A stretch of 64,000 nucleotides of DNA from Adenophora triphylla var. japonica (taxonomy: Eukaryota > Streptophyta > Magnoliopsida > Asterales > Campanulaceae). The translations under genes were made by a program, and so were the position numbers. The notes beneath the pieces are model-generated. The model saw only the letters and a list, made by a program, of their open reading frames with translations. It was not told the DNA's origin and ran no database searches. Positions 9,741 through 21,112 of the stretch are shown one piece after another. The stretch is from the NCBI GenBank assembly GCA_022495995.1, contig JAFEMH010000751.1:558001-622000 (forward strand), given 5' to 3'. The stretch's first letter is position 1; each line of letters opens with the position of its first letter.

Positions 9741-11081
9741 CTCTGAAACTGAATCGAATGCAAGCTTTACTGAAACTGCAACTGCCTCAAAGACGTGAAC
9801 CAAACGAGCACCGGAAATTGGAGTACGCACCCAACTTGTCGTAACTGCAGAGGTGGATAGGAGTCGATAAGGTGGTAGAGGAAAGACCCTTGAGAAGGTA
9901 TGGAAGAGGGAAGAACGGGAAAGGAGATGGACTCATGCAACATTTTATTAATATTCAAATAGAAATCAGTGTCTTTTAAGTCCTAGGAACGGTAGGGAAA
10001 GGATAAGCCCTTATTCACGCAATCTAGACCTCGGGGGAACCTAGGGACACACCATCCCAAAATATACCAAATGCATTGATTAAAAATTAATAATAGGCAA
10101 TGATACCTAAATAAAATTTGAGCATTTATGGGACGGACGAGCAATCCCAATTTCTGGGGAAATTTGGGCAGCATGACAGGTATTCCTGAAGAATTTCAAG
10201 AAAAAATCTGGCATGACCTCTCGTCGGTGCACGTTGACAAGGCGACATGATTTCTCGTTAGAACATGTCGCGAGAGCGACATGTCCATACGCGAAACCAT
10301 GTTGCAATTGCAACATGCCCACACATGCTAGGTTTTGGGATAGGTATGAAAGCCTATTATAAATTTTGAAACAATTCATTTTAGTGTATTTGAAAATGTT
10401 ATGTCAAAAAACCAACCGTTGGGTAAGCTTTAAAAGTGTGGCTCCACCTATGATGCGCTAGGGGGATAGGATTGATTTCAGGCACTCAAGCGTAGGCGAA
10501 TTACATGGCCGTCCGCGATGCCGTCAATCGCACCAAATGGGTTCTAGATCTATGTGACGTAGTGTGAGGATGACTATGTTCCTTTATTTGCGAAAATGAT
10601 TTTTGTTTTTTGTTTTTTGTTTTTTTTTTATTATTTTTTTTTTTGTTTTTTTTTACTTGAAAAGGGGTGATAAAAGGAAAACCACACACACACCCCACAG
10701 AGATACAATAATCAAAGGATCATGAATGATCATGGGGGCTGCCCACAATCACAATCTGCAACAAGGAAATCGAATCCTGCAGCATGACAAAAGCTTTCAC
10801 GCGACACAGGACTGATGAGGCCAGTTCTGTCGCGTGACAGAAGAAGCCATTTTTCCAGAATTTGAATAACAAGCAGAACCACCCCCAGCCTCCAAGCAAA
10901 TGACATGGCTCAACCCCAAGCATCATCACACCAAAATGGGACACAAGGAGTAAAAGGACTAAAACAAAGCAATAAATGCATTTATCCACATATAATGTCA
11001 CCAACAATGCACACACAAATGAATGAAATGAATGTTGAATAAACACGAAAGTTTGACCCACTTTTGAAAACAGGTTTCAAG
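9741..11081 (-). other. E2 leader with long perfect palindromes
   Basis: There is no credible coding frame. Inverted repeats include 10263-10284 (9-bp arms ACATGTCGC and GCGACATGT around GAGA), the perfect 20-mer CATGTTGCAATTGCAACATG at 10298-10317, and TTCTGTCGCGTGACAGAA at 10825-10842. A long T-rich/A-rich low-complexity stretch lies at about 10600-10665. Confidence 0.65.
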
Positions 11082-11099
11082 TCCCCAGCAGAGTCGCCA
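11082..11099 (-). other. E2 primer-binding site (tRNA-Arg)
   Basis: Minus strand TGGCGACTCTGCTGGGGA, identical to the E1 site, two bases after the LTR terminus. Confidence 0.88.
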
Positions 11100-11452
11100 C
11101 TGAATGAAAGCTCGCCGAAATTTTGAATGTTTTTTGGGAGTCGCCACGCCATGTTTAAGGTACACTTTGAAAAACCTTTGAAAATAGAGAAAAAGGGTTT
11201 GGGGGTCAAGTTACTGTGAGTTCACCCAACACGCCTTATTCGCAAATGAGTCTTTTGAAATTTAAACATCCAAAGCATTCATAGTGTGTGCATACATTAA
11301 TGACAATAAATGTGATAAATGGATTTTATTGATGAAATGAGATTGCTACAACTTGTGAGCCACTTGGGTACAATGGGGGGGGGGGGCACGTCCTAGATTA
11401 CAAATATAAGAACAACATACAACTGGAAAGGAATTTTTGCAGACTGGCAAGA

Positions 11453-11535
11453 TGTGTCGCGTGACACAGGATCTACCTGGCGAGTTGTGTCGCGTGACAC
11501 AGGACTCATCCTGGCAGATTGTGTCACGTGACACA
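11453..11535 (-). repeat. Three evenly spaced 16-bp palindromes in E2 U5
   Basis: TGTGTCGCGTGACACA occurs at 11453-11468 and 11486-11501. The perfectly symmetrical TGTGTCACGTGACACA lies at 11520-11535. Each is followed by AGGA and a CTGGC-type string. Confidence 0.8.
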
Positions 11536-12157
11536 GGATGCCTATCTGCAGAAACTTTTCATAATGAAATCAGAATTAACAGAGATCAAATCAGATTGAA
11601 TTACAACATCAGATCAGCTCAGAAGACCACGAACTAACAACGAATTGACCAAGGGGGTGTGGATATGGGGAGATCCACACTCCCTTGGCAAACAAGCCAC
11701 AAATACAAATAGATCAAACCATGAACAAGGAATTAAACCAACAAATCAATTTAAACAGAGAGATGGCGATTGTGATTCGACAATTTGGAACAAATGGAGT
11801 ATAATTATTGAATCAGATGGAGATAGAGAGCATGAATTATGAAGATGACAAAGTATATGAGAGAGAGAAGAGAGGGATGAAGTGATTACCCTTGTAGATT
11901 TACAAATTATATAACCAGTCAGATATAGAATCCTTCTACACAGCTTCTGGACTGGATTGAGCTCAGGAGGAGTGGTGGATTGGAGATCTAGTGGTGGTGT
12001 GTGGGTTGAATTGGATTGAGGGAGAGGAGGATGGAATTGGGTATGAGAGAGAGAGGGTTGTGTGTGTTTAGGAGTGTGTGTTATGCAGGGAATTGGGCAG
12101 AGTAACAGTATGTCAAAATGGGTGAAAAAGGGCCCTTGAAATGAGAGGGGAAGGGTC

Positions 12158-12243
12158 CTATTTATATGCTGCTGATGAGGGCCAATTGTGTCGCACGACC
12201 TTCCACTTCCGTTTTCCGTGGCTCGTTGTGTCGCGTGACACAA
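12158..12243 (-). promoter_or_regulatory. E2 promoter: TATA box and upstream palindrome pair
   Basis: TATAAATAGG is at 12158-12167 on the minus strand. Upstream are a decayed copy at 12186-12200 and TTGTGTCGCGTGACACAA at 12226-12243 with 7-bp arms. Confidence 0.6.
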
Positions 12244-12502
12244 CATGCCACTAACCGTTTTCAGCGCCAAGCACCTGGTTCTGGAACATTCCGAATTAAT
12301 TCCCAACAAGTCCAAAACAATTAATTCTTTGTAGGTCCTTTTGCAGGGAGAAATGACTTAAAAGTACTTCCTTCACAAAAACTTATAAAAAGTTTCCGAA
12401 AGTCTCGGAATGGACCGTAAATTTACCAAAATGCCCCTAGTGCAATTTTATTATATTAAAAGGCACCTGTAGAGGGTCGCGAATTGGGTTGGCGTACTCA
12501 CA

Positions 12503-13435
12503 AGACTCGAATGTTAATTCATTTGGAAACTACTGATGAGATGTTAGTGGACAGCGTTATCAATGGCCCCTTTGTTCCCATGAAGGCCAACACCAATCCA
12601 GCCACCAACACTGCCACTTCAGAAGTCAATAAGCTGAAAGATGAGTGGACTTATGACGAAAAGAGATTAGTTGCTTTGGACAGCAAAGCTAGACATATCA
12701 TCAGCGAAACTTTAACTGTCTCAACTTTTAAAAAGGTCATAAAATGCAAAACCGCAAAAGAGATGTGGGATGCAATTTAAAGCTACCTTGAAGGAGATGA
12801 TCTTTGCAAGGAAAACAAGAATTTTGCTGTTGAAAGGAGATATAACAACTTTAACAGGAAACCCAATGAAACCTTGCATCAAACTTATGATCGCTACGCT
12901 GAGGTGGTAAATTCATATCTATCTCTTGGTAAGGTTTTAACTGACAAAGAAATCAATATGACATTTCTTGCTGCCTTGGGTTCAAGATGGGTTAACAAAG
13001 CCACTTCTCTTGAGGACTCTAAAGATTTAAATACTTGGACTCTAAGTAACTTGTATGCAAATCTTAAAGTTCATGAACTCAAGATGGATCATATTGAAGA
13101 GGTTGAAGGAAGAGTCAAAACACTTTATATGTCTGTCGTTGAACATGTGGATAAACCTTCTTCATCTAAGGAAACCTCATATTTCTCTATTTCAACCTCA
13201 TTACTCATCGATATGGATGATGATGAATTTGCCATGTTTTTAAAAAGTTTTCAAAAATTTTGAAAAACCACAAAACCATTTTCAAAAGGCAAACTTCCAG
13301 CAACTTTTTCTAAGGCTGCTGATACAAAGAAAAAGAGTGACCTCGTCTGCTACAACAGTAGAAAGCCTGGTCACTTTGCTTCTGAGTGCCCACAACTAAG
13401 ATTTGAATACTTGAAAAAGAAAACCCCCCTGTGAA
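12503..13435 (+). pseudogene. E3 gag, N-terminal part and first zinc knuckle
   Basis: The frame enters directly from the E2 LTR boundary (TRMLIHLETTDEM) and carries the copia gag UBN2-type helices (NETLHQTYDRYAEVVNSYL, KVHELKMDHIE). Stops occur at 12778-12780 and 13261-13263. Near 13350 the zinc knuckle reads CYNSRKPGHFASEC: the second Cys is Ser, so metal binding is doubtful. The region makes the RNA-binding shell protein in live relatives. Confidence 0.75.
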
Positions 13436-14613
13436 ATTTTCTCGTCGAAAGGGAATGGTTGCTAAAGAAGATAATTCAAAAGAGTTATCTACTTGGATTG
13501 AAACTGATTTTGATGAAAAAAAGTGAAAATGAAACCGAAGAGGTTGATGCTAAGAAAATCAAGGCTAGGGTTAGTAGTGAGGACTATACAGATGTGAAAC
13601 TTACTCCCATTTATAAGATTGGAAACAGTTCTTACTCTCATCCCATTTTTCCATCTAAAAAGAAACACTTTCAAAAACAATTTCAACTCCAAAACATTTG
13701 AAAAAGGTGGAAGAGGTCTCTCCCATTGAACATGAAGAGATGTTCAAGAAAGCTGAAGTGATGATCTGAAATTTTGAAAAAGTTAAGAAAGATTTGTCTT
13801 TAGCAACTGATGAAATTACTAAGCTTAAGATGGAGAAAATTGTAATGAGGTCTGAAGTTGCACTTCTAAAGGACCAATTCAAAAGCATGTCTCCTCTAAC
13901 TTAACTAAACCTCACACTGGAAACCAAGGTTACTGCACTTCAAATTAGAAACAAAGACTTGGTTGATCAAAACAATGACTTTCAAAAGGTAATTGATGAG
14001 TGGACTAAATCTCGTGTTAGCATGGATCAAATTCTGAATCCCAAAAGTTTAGTGGTTAAAGGAGGCTTGGAATTCCAAACTGGTGACAATTTGAAGTGTG
14101 CATCTTGTTGTGGAAAGAATGAGGAATTTTTAAGGCAAACTCATGAAATTTCTAAGGAAAAATTCTAGTTCAAAGGGTAAAGGATAGTAACCAAAGGCTA
14201 AACTTAACTTCCACTATGTCTACCCTAAGAAACCGTTTGGGAAAAATTCCAAAATGAAAGAAAAAGATTCAGAGAATAAATCCGCTGATAAGGTTCCATT
14301 TATGGCTAATCGCCCTTTTTCTTCGACCGCACATCCTGCTTTCAAAAGTAAGATGAGCGTTACAAGAAAAACCGCGGTCAAAACTAAAATGTCCACCTTT
14401 ATCAAGGCTAAAACCTCTGTCCCAAAAACAAATGCTGATCCTAAGAAAAGTAAAAAATTTGTTAAACCTCAGTTTGCTTACAGCTTTCATCACTGCTCTA
14501 TGTGTGATGGTTCTGGTCACAAGGCTGCAAACTGCATTTTAAGGTTCACACCTAATACCAGAAAACATAATGCTCATTCTGTCAAACAAGTGTGGGTTAT
14601 CAAAATATTCTAA
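13436..14613 (+). pseudogene. E3 gag C-terminal extension with second zinc knuckle
   Basis: Lys/Glu/Ser-rich, coiled-coil-like sequence, broken into at least four frames. Around 14496-14540 a clean CX2CX4HX4C knuckle, CSMCDGSGHKAANC, survives. Long gag tails with a second knuckle are usual in SIRE-type elements. No intact product. Confidence 0.65.
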
Positions 14614-15006
14614 CCTCAGGACCCAAAATAATAAAGGGGACCTCATTTTTAAATGTTTATTTTTCAGTTGCTCTGCTTAATGGCTGGTCAATATAAGGAA
14701 AATTCAAATGAATGGTATCATGATATTGGATGCTCAAGACACATGATTGGAGATAAATCTTTATTGGAAAATGTAAATGAAGAAAGCGGTCCATCTTTAA
14801 CCTTTGGTGACAACAACAAAGGATAAACAATAAGCTATGTAACAATAAGAAGAGGAAACCTCACCATTGAGAAGGTTTCACTTGTTGAATAACTCAAGCA
14901 CAATCTTCTATCAATTTTTCAATTTTGTGACAAAGGAATACACTACAACTTCACTTCTTCAAATTGCTTTATCAAAGATGGCATTTCCTGAGTCACATTA
15001 CTCACA
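14614..15006 (+). pseudogene. E3 protease remnant
   Basis: Near 14708-14745 the frame reads WYHDIGCSRHMIGD, the copia aspartic protease site in which the usual Asp-Ser-Gly is Asp-Ile-Gly. In-frame stops follow near 14824, 14890 and 14988. Degenerate. Confidence 0.65.
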
Positions 15007-15900
15007 GTGATTCGTAAGAGTAATATTTACATTATTGATTTAAACTCTACATGTAGTATTACAAATCTCTGTTTTGTAGCTAAAAATGTTAGCAAAAATA
15101 GTTGGATATGGCACAAACGTTTAAGTCACTTGAACTTCAAATATCTAGCAAAAATTGGAAAGGAAAACCTCATTCGCGGTTTACCCAAAGTGGCTGATCA
15201 TCATGCTGAAAAATGTTGTGCTTGTCAACTTGGTAAACAAATTACTTCGTTTTTCACCATCAAGACTGCTCCATCAACTTCTAGATGTTTACAAATGCTC
15301 CACATTGATTTTTTTTGTAGCTGTCACCACGGCTAGCATTGGAGGAAATACATATACTTTAGTAGTAGTGGATGATTACTCAAGATATACGTGGGTAGAA
15401 ATGATGATCACAAAGGATGATTGCTATAAAATTCTAACCTCACTCTTTGACGGCTCCATACCCAAAAAGAAGATGACATCATTAGTGTAAGGTCTGATAA
15501 TGGAACAAAATTCAAAAACAACGGTTTTGCTCAATATTGTGATTACCATGAAGTTGATCACAATTTCTCTACTGTTGCTGTTCCACAACAAAATGGGGTT
15601 GTGGAAAGAAAGAACAAGACGTTGATTGAGGCTTGAAAGACAATGATTTCTGAAGCCAAGCTTCCTTAGTATTTTAGGGCTAAAGCAGTCAACACAGCGT
15701 GCTTCAATCAAAACCGCTCCCTCATCATCAAAACTTACAACAAAACTCATCATAAACATTGGTGAGAAAGAACCACCAACATTGCCTTTTTCAAAATATT
15801 TGGATGCAAATGTTTTATCCTCTATAATGGAAGAGAAAACAGAGGTAAATTTTGTGATAAGGCTGATGAAGGTATTTTTGTTGGGTATGCTAAACATTCT
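15007..15900 (+). pseudogene. E3 GAG-pre-integrase and integrase core
   Basis: The HHCC domain reads WHKRLSHLNFKYLAKI and CCACQLGKQ (15108-15245). The core begins LHIDFF. A run of eight T at 15309-15316 marks a frame shift, after which YTLVVVDDYSRYTWVEM continues, then VRSDNGTKF and the VPQQNGVVERKNKT block with the catalytic Glu. Stops occur near 15490, 15636 and 15668. All three acidic motifs are recognisable but split over frames. Confidence 0.78.
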
Positions 15901-16450
15901 AAAGTTTTTCCTGTTTTTAATAAATCCAGTTTAAAGATAATAGAATATGTATATGTCATGCTGATGATTTTGTTAACTCTAATGAAACAGGTGAAACTTC
16001 TAAAACCACACCTGAGCCAATCATAACCTCAAAATCACTTAACAGAAGGAAATCCATCAACCTCAACTGAACCTCCCTTAGATAATTTTGAAACCGCATA
16101 TGAAATTCCAACTCCAGATGAAACTCCAAGGGAAGATTTACATGAGAATTCACCCATTCAACAAATTGAACCTCTTTATCAAATTACATTCAATGACTTC
16201 ACTGAAGGATCTAACCATGTACCAATAGAAGATATTCAGCAAACCTTTGTTCAACCAGATTTACTCCCTATGGTTTCTGAAGTCAGTAATCACCCTCTCT
16301 TAAATAACATTGGTGATTTATTTTCTTGAGTTCAAAAAAGGAGATCAAACTATGATGAGCATACTTTTCTTTTATCTCAAAATTGAACCCAAGAAAATTG
16401 ATGAAGGACTCCAAGATTCAAGTTGGGTTATTTCGATACAAGAATAACTC
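15901..16450 (+). other. E3 linker between integrase and RT
   Basis: A decayed hinge region, Glu/Thr/Pro-rich in short fragments, with many stops. Nothing else is recognised. Confidence 0.5.
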
Positions 16451-17288
16451 AACCAGTTTGAAAGATGTAAGGTTTGGACATGAGTTCCTAGACCTCATGA
16501 TCATGTAGTTATATGTACAAAATGGGTGTTTAGAAACAAGATGGATGAGAATGGAAGCATCAGCAGAAACAAAGCGAGGTTAGTTGCACAAGGATATAGG
16601 CAAGAAAAAGGAATTGACTATGATGAAACTTTTGCTCCAATTTCAAGATTTGAAGCAATCAGAAGTTTATTGGCCTATTGAATCTTACAAACGTTTCAAG
16701 CTTTATCAAATGTATGTTAAGAGTGCTTTCCTCAACGGTGAACTTCAAGAAACCGTGTACGTGGTGGCTCAACCTCCTGGATTTGAAGATTCAAAATTTC
16801 CAAATCTTTTCTACAAACTCCAAAAGGCTTTGTATGGACTCAAGCAAGCTCCAAGGGCATGGTATGAAACTATATCAAAATTTCTTCTAGAAAAAGGCTT
16901 CAAACACAGTAAAATCGATACAACTCTATTCATTGCTAAATATAATAATCATTATTTACTTGTTCAAATATATGTTGATGATATTATTTTTGGCTCTACT
17001 AATAAATTATTGTGTAAGAGTTTTGAAAAGCTAATGAAAAGCAAGTTTGAGATGAGCATGATGGGAGAATTGACATTCTTCCTTGGGCTTCAAATCAAAC
17101 AATGTGATAAAGGAATCTTCCTTAACCAAGCTAAATACACAAAGGAGTTAATCAAGAAGTTTAGACTTGATAATGCTAAAGCATATGATACTCCCATGGC
17201 TTCTGGTAATAAACTTGATAAAGATTTAAAAGGTAAAAAGGTCCTCACCCCTTATATCGAGGTATTATTGGCTCATTACTTTACTTAA
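16451..17288 (+). pseudogene. E3 reverse transcriptase
   Basis: The N-terminal block CTKWVFRNKMDENGSI and KARLVAQGYRQEKG appear near 16510-16615. A shift near 16670 moves the frame, then YVKSAFLNGELQ, ALYGLKQAPRAWYE and YVDDIIFGSTN (catalytic Asp pair near 16975) follow, with MMGELTFFLGLQIKQ. The open part 16584-17288 has 234 codons but its first codons belong to another frame of the domain. It is followed by TAA and RNase H. Motif choice is SIRE-like. Confidence 0.82.
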
Positions 17289-17790
17289 CTGATAGTAGAC
17301 CAGATATTATGTTTAGTGTTTGTGTTGGTTCTCGTTATCAAGTTGATCATAGAGAAGCATATTTAAGTGCGATCAAGCATACAATCTGTTATCTCTCTGG
17401 AACTATTCATCTTGAACTTTGGCATTACAAAGATTCGATTTTTGAACTTGTAGGTTATTTAGATGATGTTTATGTAGCTTGTACCATAGACAGGAAAAGC
17501 ACTAGTGGAACATGTCACTTCGTTGTAAATAGACTAGTTGCTTGGGCTAGCAAAAAGCAAGCCTCAGTTTCATTTTCAACTAAAGAGTGTGAATATTTGC
17601 TGTTGGAATTTGCTGTTATCAAATACTTTGGATGAAGCAACATTTGGTGGACTATGGAATCAATGAAGGAAATTGCCCAATCATGTGTGACAATACCCCA
17701 ACAATTTCAGTATCCAACAACCCTATCATGCACTAAAAAACCAAACACATAGACATCAAGTATCATTTTCTTAAATACAATGTGGATATT
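17289..17790 (+). pseudogene. E3 RNase H
   Basis: The frame 17309-17635 carries the copia RNase H blocks FELVGYLDDVYVACTIDR, KSTSGTCHFVV and WASKKQASVSFSTKE. The first catalytic Asp is kept; the Glu of the TKECEY block is present. A stop and shift at about 17635 break it, and the last block (KTKHIDIKYHFL-like) is seen near 17740-17775. Confidence 0.75.
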
Positions 17791-17966
17791 TTACTTAAAC
17801 CCTTCACATCATCCATCATGGGGCTACGTGAAAGAGGTGAAAGAGTGGTAGAGTTAAGGTGGTTCACTTATTGGGATAGTGGAACCATCATTCCCTAATT
17901 TCATGCCACCCAACAGACACCGTTTATAACCACTTCCGTGCTACTATTTTTCTCTTTCTACAAACC
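17791..17966 (+). other. E3 3' flank up to solo LTR
   Basis: No coding capacity beyond a few codons after RNase H. A GTTTATAACC string near 17924 could be a TATA box of an unresolved E3 LTR. Sequence appears to continue after E4 at 19583. Confidence 0.35.
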
Positions 17967-19582
17967 TATTGGTGTAGTGCCCTAGGAGTTTAGTTATGTT
18001 TGACTTATAACTTAAACTGCTATGTAATTGTCTTTCTCATTTATTATAGAGAAAGTATTATTTGGTTCATTATATGTTTACATGTTTATTATATTGAACT
18101 ATGTCCCTAGTTATTATGAATAACTAGTATAAGTTGGTAATGGATAATCATGGAGATGATTATATTCATGTGATGCACATTACACTTATGGATACTTGCT
18201 AGAGAACAAGTATTGGACATGACCTACCGATGAGATTTATGACATGGTCAATAATCATATGTGTCATGATTAAATCTCAAGATAGTAGTGTCATTGAATC
18301 CTTTGAACCTGAGATTATAATCATCTTCCACATGATGAACATCGCGTTTGATATAGTCTAACACTATCTTTAATCGAATAGCAATAAGGGCTATGTTGGC
18401 ACGATTGGATTCTTGTAGGAAAGAATGATAAGTCAAGATGGGATTTGCCCCTCTCGTTGAGAGAGATGTTCTCTTGGGCCCCTCGATGAATGATGTTGAT
18501 GAAATGTGTGGCCATACTCAAGTGATTTGATAGAGATCAAATGCATTTGGATTATCAACATATTCGGAATCGAGAAAGCATTGAACATGCGAGTTGACAT
18601 GGACCATGACTCATGTTCAAATTGGACATCGTGAACAAAGGGATTGTGACTTTGATCTATCAAGGAATCAAGCATTGATATTATATTTAATTGGGTGGAC
18701 ATAATGATTTGATAGAAGTCATTTATGTCTTGTGAGGTTAATGTTTCAACTCACTACCAACATAAAATATAATTCCTAAAGGGTCACACACAAAAGAACG
18801 GATTGAAAATGGCTAAAATTGTGGAATTCTGGGGTCAAGGGATGACTCATCCCCTATGGGACGACCCGTGCCCTAGTGGACGACTCGTTCCCCGTGTTGG
18901 CCCAAATATTCCCCAAGGCAGGGACGACTGAATCAGGTTGCTCGTCGTGAGGGATGACTCGTGCCCTATGGGACGAGTCATTCCCTGTGGGATGACTCGT
19001 GCCCTGTGGGACGACTCATCCTGGAGGCGCTGGAAACCCGTTTTTGCAAGGAAAAATGACTCATCTCCCTAAGTGTTAGGGATATATAACAAGTATAAAT
19101 AGAATCCTTTTGTCCCAGCAAAAAGTGATGAAAATTAAAGTTTTAGAAACATTAATTGGTTGATTTTGATTATGAATCAAAGATCAAAATCCATAGATTC
19201 ATTCTACCAACAGCCATTGATTGTTGAATATTGATTCAACAATCGGGGATCATCTAGCAATCCAACAAGAAGTGTTCTTGGTCCGTTCGTGTGTGGATTA
19301 CCGATAGAGGGTGATTACTTTATCACCAAAAGCTTGAAGACTTTCAATCGTTAATTCATCAAAAGGATTAGAACAAGGAGAAGATCAAAAACTTCATCAA
19401 CGTTTTTGAGATTCGTTTCGAGATTCGCTATTGAATATTTATTTTGAACAAACTTAATCGCATTCATGGTATGTAATTCTATTTCATATTTTCATCTCTT
19501 CATGCTAGATGGATTCAAGGGCTTAGGGTTTTGTATTGTTTTATAAAGACTTCCGCTACGTTTGTAACCCCAAAACCCAACA
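17967..19582 (+). repeat. E4: solo copia LTR (1616 bp)
   Basis: It begins TATTGG (TG decayed to TA) and ends CCCAACA, mirroring TGTTGG...CCAACA of E7. Shared blocks with the E7 LTR include TACTTG.TAGAGAACAAGT, GATGCACATT and GGGCCCCTCGATGA, so it is a related family. No internal element follows; the flanks share AACC (17963-17966 and 19583-19586), consistent with a target duplication and LTR-LTR recombination. A TATAAATAG box is at 19094-19102. Confidence 0.8.
18838..19045 (+). promoter_or_regulatory. GACTCGT palindrome cluster upstream of E4 TATA
   Basis: Six or so degenerate copies of GGATGACTCGTGCCCTATGG and its inverse occur. The best, 18951-18985, folds with ATGACTCGT/ACGAGTCAT and CCC/GGG arms. 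The cluster ends about 50 bp before the TATA box. Confidence 0.55.
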
Positions 19583-20214
19583 AACCCCTCTGTCAATAGT
19601 ACTTTCACTTGTCCTATTTGCACTTTCTCTCTCTATTCTCTCTCACTTGTTTAACTAAGACATCCATGGAGCCTAAAGGAATAAGAGAACTTGCAGTTCC
19701 CAAAATCCTTAGGGTACCTAAATTTCCTAAAAATCATTCAACGATATGGTATGTTTTCGAACTCTTAATCTTTGATTTCTGCAAAAACACCATGAATGAA
19801 CATATATGAAACCCTTCGTCTACTGAAATGAATTTTGGTTGATTAAATCTTCATTTCTTCATCATTTTAGCTAATTTCGGTTAGGTTTTGCTTGTATTGT
19901 TGTACTGATTTCAATTTTGAAGTTTATTTGATAATCTATACATGTCGAGGATGCTAATTCATGTTTTCATGATGATTTTGGACAAAAGATATGTTTTTGC
20001 CCTTATATTGTCATTCTACATCATTTGAGAATCATTTGACATATTATATGCTAATTTTGGTGAAATTTCTTTTGCCTATGTTCTTGGTGTTCTTCATGTT
20101 TTTCGTATGTTCATATGTTGTTAATATCGATTTTCATAAATTGACTTATATGTTGGATTGCATGATTCTTAAATCATGTTTTTCATAATTAGAAAAAAAA
20201 ATCAACATTTTTTA
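19583..20214. other. A/T-rich region of unknown origin between E4 and E5
   Basis: No coding similarity is recognised. A short frame from 19666 (MEPKGIRELAVPKILR) follows a CT-rich leader but is too short to judge. It may be the rest of E3's 3' LTR. Confidence 0.3.
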
Positions 20215-20239
20215 CATTGGACATGCCCTATAACCTCAT

Positions 20240-20420
20240 CTCTAAGTGAAAAAAGAAAAAAGAGAGACGAAAATACAAAAAAGAGAAGATACAAAAAAAA
20301 AAAAGAAGAAGAAAAGAAAAAAAAGAAGAAGAAAGAAAGAGAGCCTAGTCCCCAGCGATCCTCTCGAAAGCAAAAGTCCAAGGATTCGGTTGTTACTCAA
20401 AGGGAGTCTCAAGGCAAATA
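20240..20420 (+). repeat. Purine-rich low-complexity tract
   Basis: An A/G-rich, GAAAAA-type imperfect microsatellite with almost no pyrimidines from about 20250 to 20345. The Lys/Arg-rich open frames over it are a composition effect. Confidence 0.7.
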
Positions 20421-20471
20421 AAGAGACAACACGGATGTCCCCTCACCGCTACCTCAACCAATTCCGGCCGT

Positions 20472-20674
20472 CCTCTCGATTTTAGAGGATATTCCCATTA
20501 CCCTTACCTTTGCCTTTAGCCAAAGCCAAGATTGACCTCTCGTTTTTAGAGGCATTGAAAATGCAAGCATGGATTCCCTCACCTTAGAAATCCCAAACAC
20601 ATACCCAAGAGCCAACCTCTCATCTTTAGAGGTTCAGCCAGCAAAAGGCCTAGCCGACCTCTCGTTTTAAGAGG
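20472..20674 (+). repeat. Four dispersed CCTCT...AGAGG mini-hairpins
   Basis: CCTCTCGATTTTAGAGG (20472-20488), CCTCTCGTTTTTAGAGG (20537-20553), CCTCTCATCTTTAGAGG (20616-20632) and CCTCTCGTTTTAAGAGG (20658-20674). The 5-bp arms are invariant, the 7-nt loop varies. Confidence 0.75.
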
Positions 20675-21047
20675 TCATGATTTTCCCGAATCACCCAAAG
20701 ACCGGTCGAAATCCCGAAACCCAGTCGCAGTTCCTACCGGATAGCAGTTTCATTTCCAATATCGTCGAGATCTAAAACAGATTATTGCTTAAAGAGGAGC
20801 CAAGTCCATCCCGGCTCAAAGGACCGTCAAGCGAAGATTGTGCAAATTCCCTCCGTTCGTTCGACGTTGCATGTGAGCATATTTCGTTTCTCCTCCGCAA
20901 ACACCAGCCGTGGACGCCCCACTGGGGCTTCATATCCGTGTCTCTCATCGACACTCTAAGAGGACACTTTCTTCCGATTCTCAAAAATTCTCGAAGGTCC
21001 TCAGATCCCCGAATTCCAACGTTCATTCTTTTCATTCGGGATAAGCC
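20675..21047 (+). other. E5 non-coding internal sequence
   Basis: Open frames here on both strands are overlapping and unlike any family I recognise. Nothing else is seen. Confidence 0.35.
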
Positions 21048-21112
21048 CGAACTACGGCCACCTGAGCTCCTCCTAAGGAGGGGAACGTAGGCAACCATAA
21101 CTGGTCCGGTCG
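21048..21112 (+). other. Conserved hairpin, type 1 (E5)
   Basis: ACTACGGCCACCTGAGCTCC, then a short loop, GGAGGGGAACGTAGG and CAACC, followed by GGTCCGGTCG. The CTACG/CGTAG arms and the inner CTCCT/AGGAG arms pair perfectly. Confidence 0.68.

Larger units (their letters stand above)
9602..12502 (-). mobile_element. E2: gypsy element, only 5' LTR, leader and gag start visible
   Basis: The 5' LTR (12502 to 11101), tRNA-Arg primer site, leader and first 46 codons of gag are present before E1 interrupts it at 9602. The rest should reappear left of E1. Its LTR is homologous to that of E5: both start TGTRAGTACGCCAA and share blocks through the promoter. It interrupts E3 gag at 12503; the expected target duplication is AGACT (12503-12507). 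Confidence 0.82.
11101..12502 (-). repeat. E2 5' LTR (1402 bp)
   Basis: It starts TGTGAGTACGCC at 12502 and ends CATTCA at 11101. It holds a TATA box at 12158-12167, a palindrome pair upstream of it and three 16-bp palindromes in U5 spaced 33-34 bp (11453, 11486, 11520). A GA-rich stretch lies around 11850-12060 and a G10 run near 11378. Confidence 0.82.
12503..17890 (+). mobile_element. E3: decayed SIRE/Maximus-like copia, 5' end outside window
   Basis: Gag, protease, integrase, RT and RNase H remnants follow in copia order, with many stops and shifts. The gag with two zinc knuckles and the RT motifs YVDDIIFGSTN and MSMMGELTFFLGLQ fit the SIRE/Maximus lineage. The gag N-terminus and 5' LTR should lie left of E2. 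Its 3' LTR could not be delimited. Confidence 0.8.

Noticed and set aside
9983..11209. Minus-strand ORFs of 60-113 codons in the E2 leader
   Set aside because: They cross primer site, LTR end and palindromes; no domain.
18248..18702. Minus-strand ORFs in the solo LTR and in E7 LTRs (MSHDVIFEHKSWSLSTCY type)
   Set aside because: They lie in homologous non-coding LTR sequence; E4 and E7 versions diverge without codon pattern.
20176..20485. Lys/Arg/Glu-rich frames of about 80 codons
   Set aside because: Composition of the purine-rich tract.
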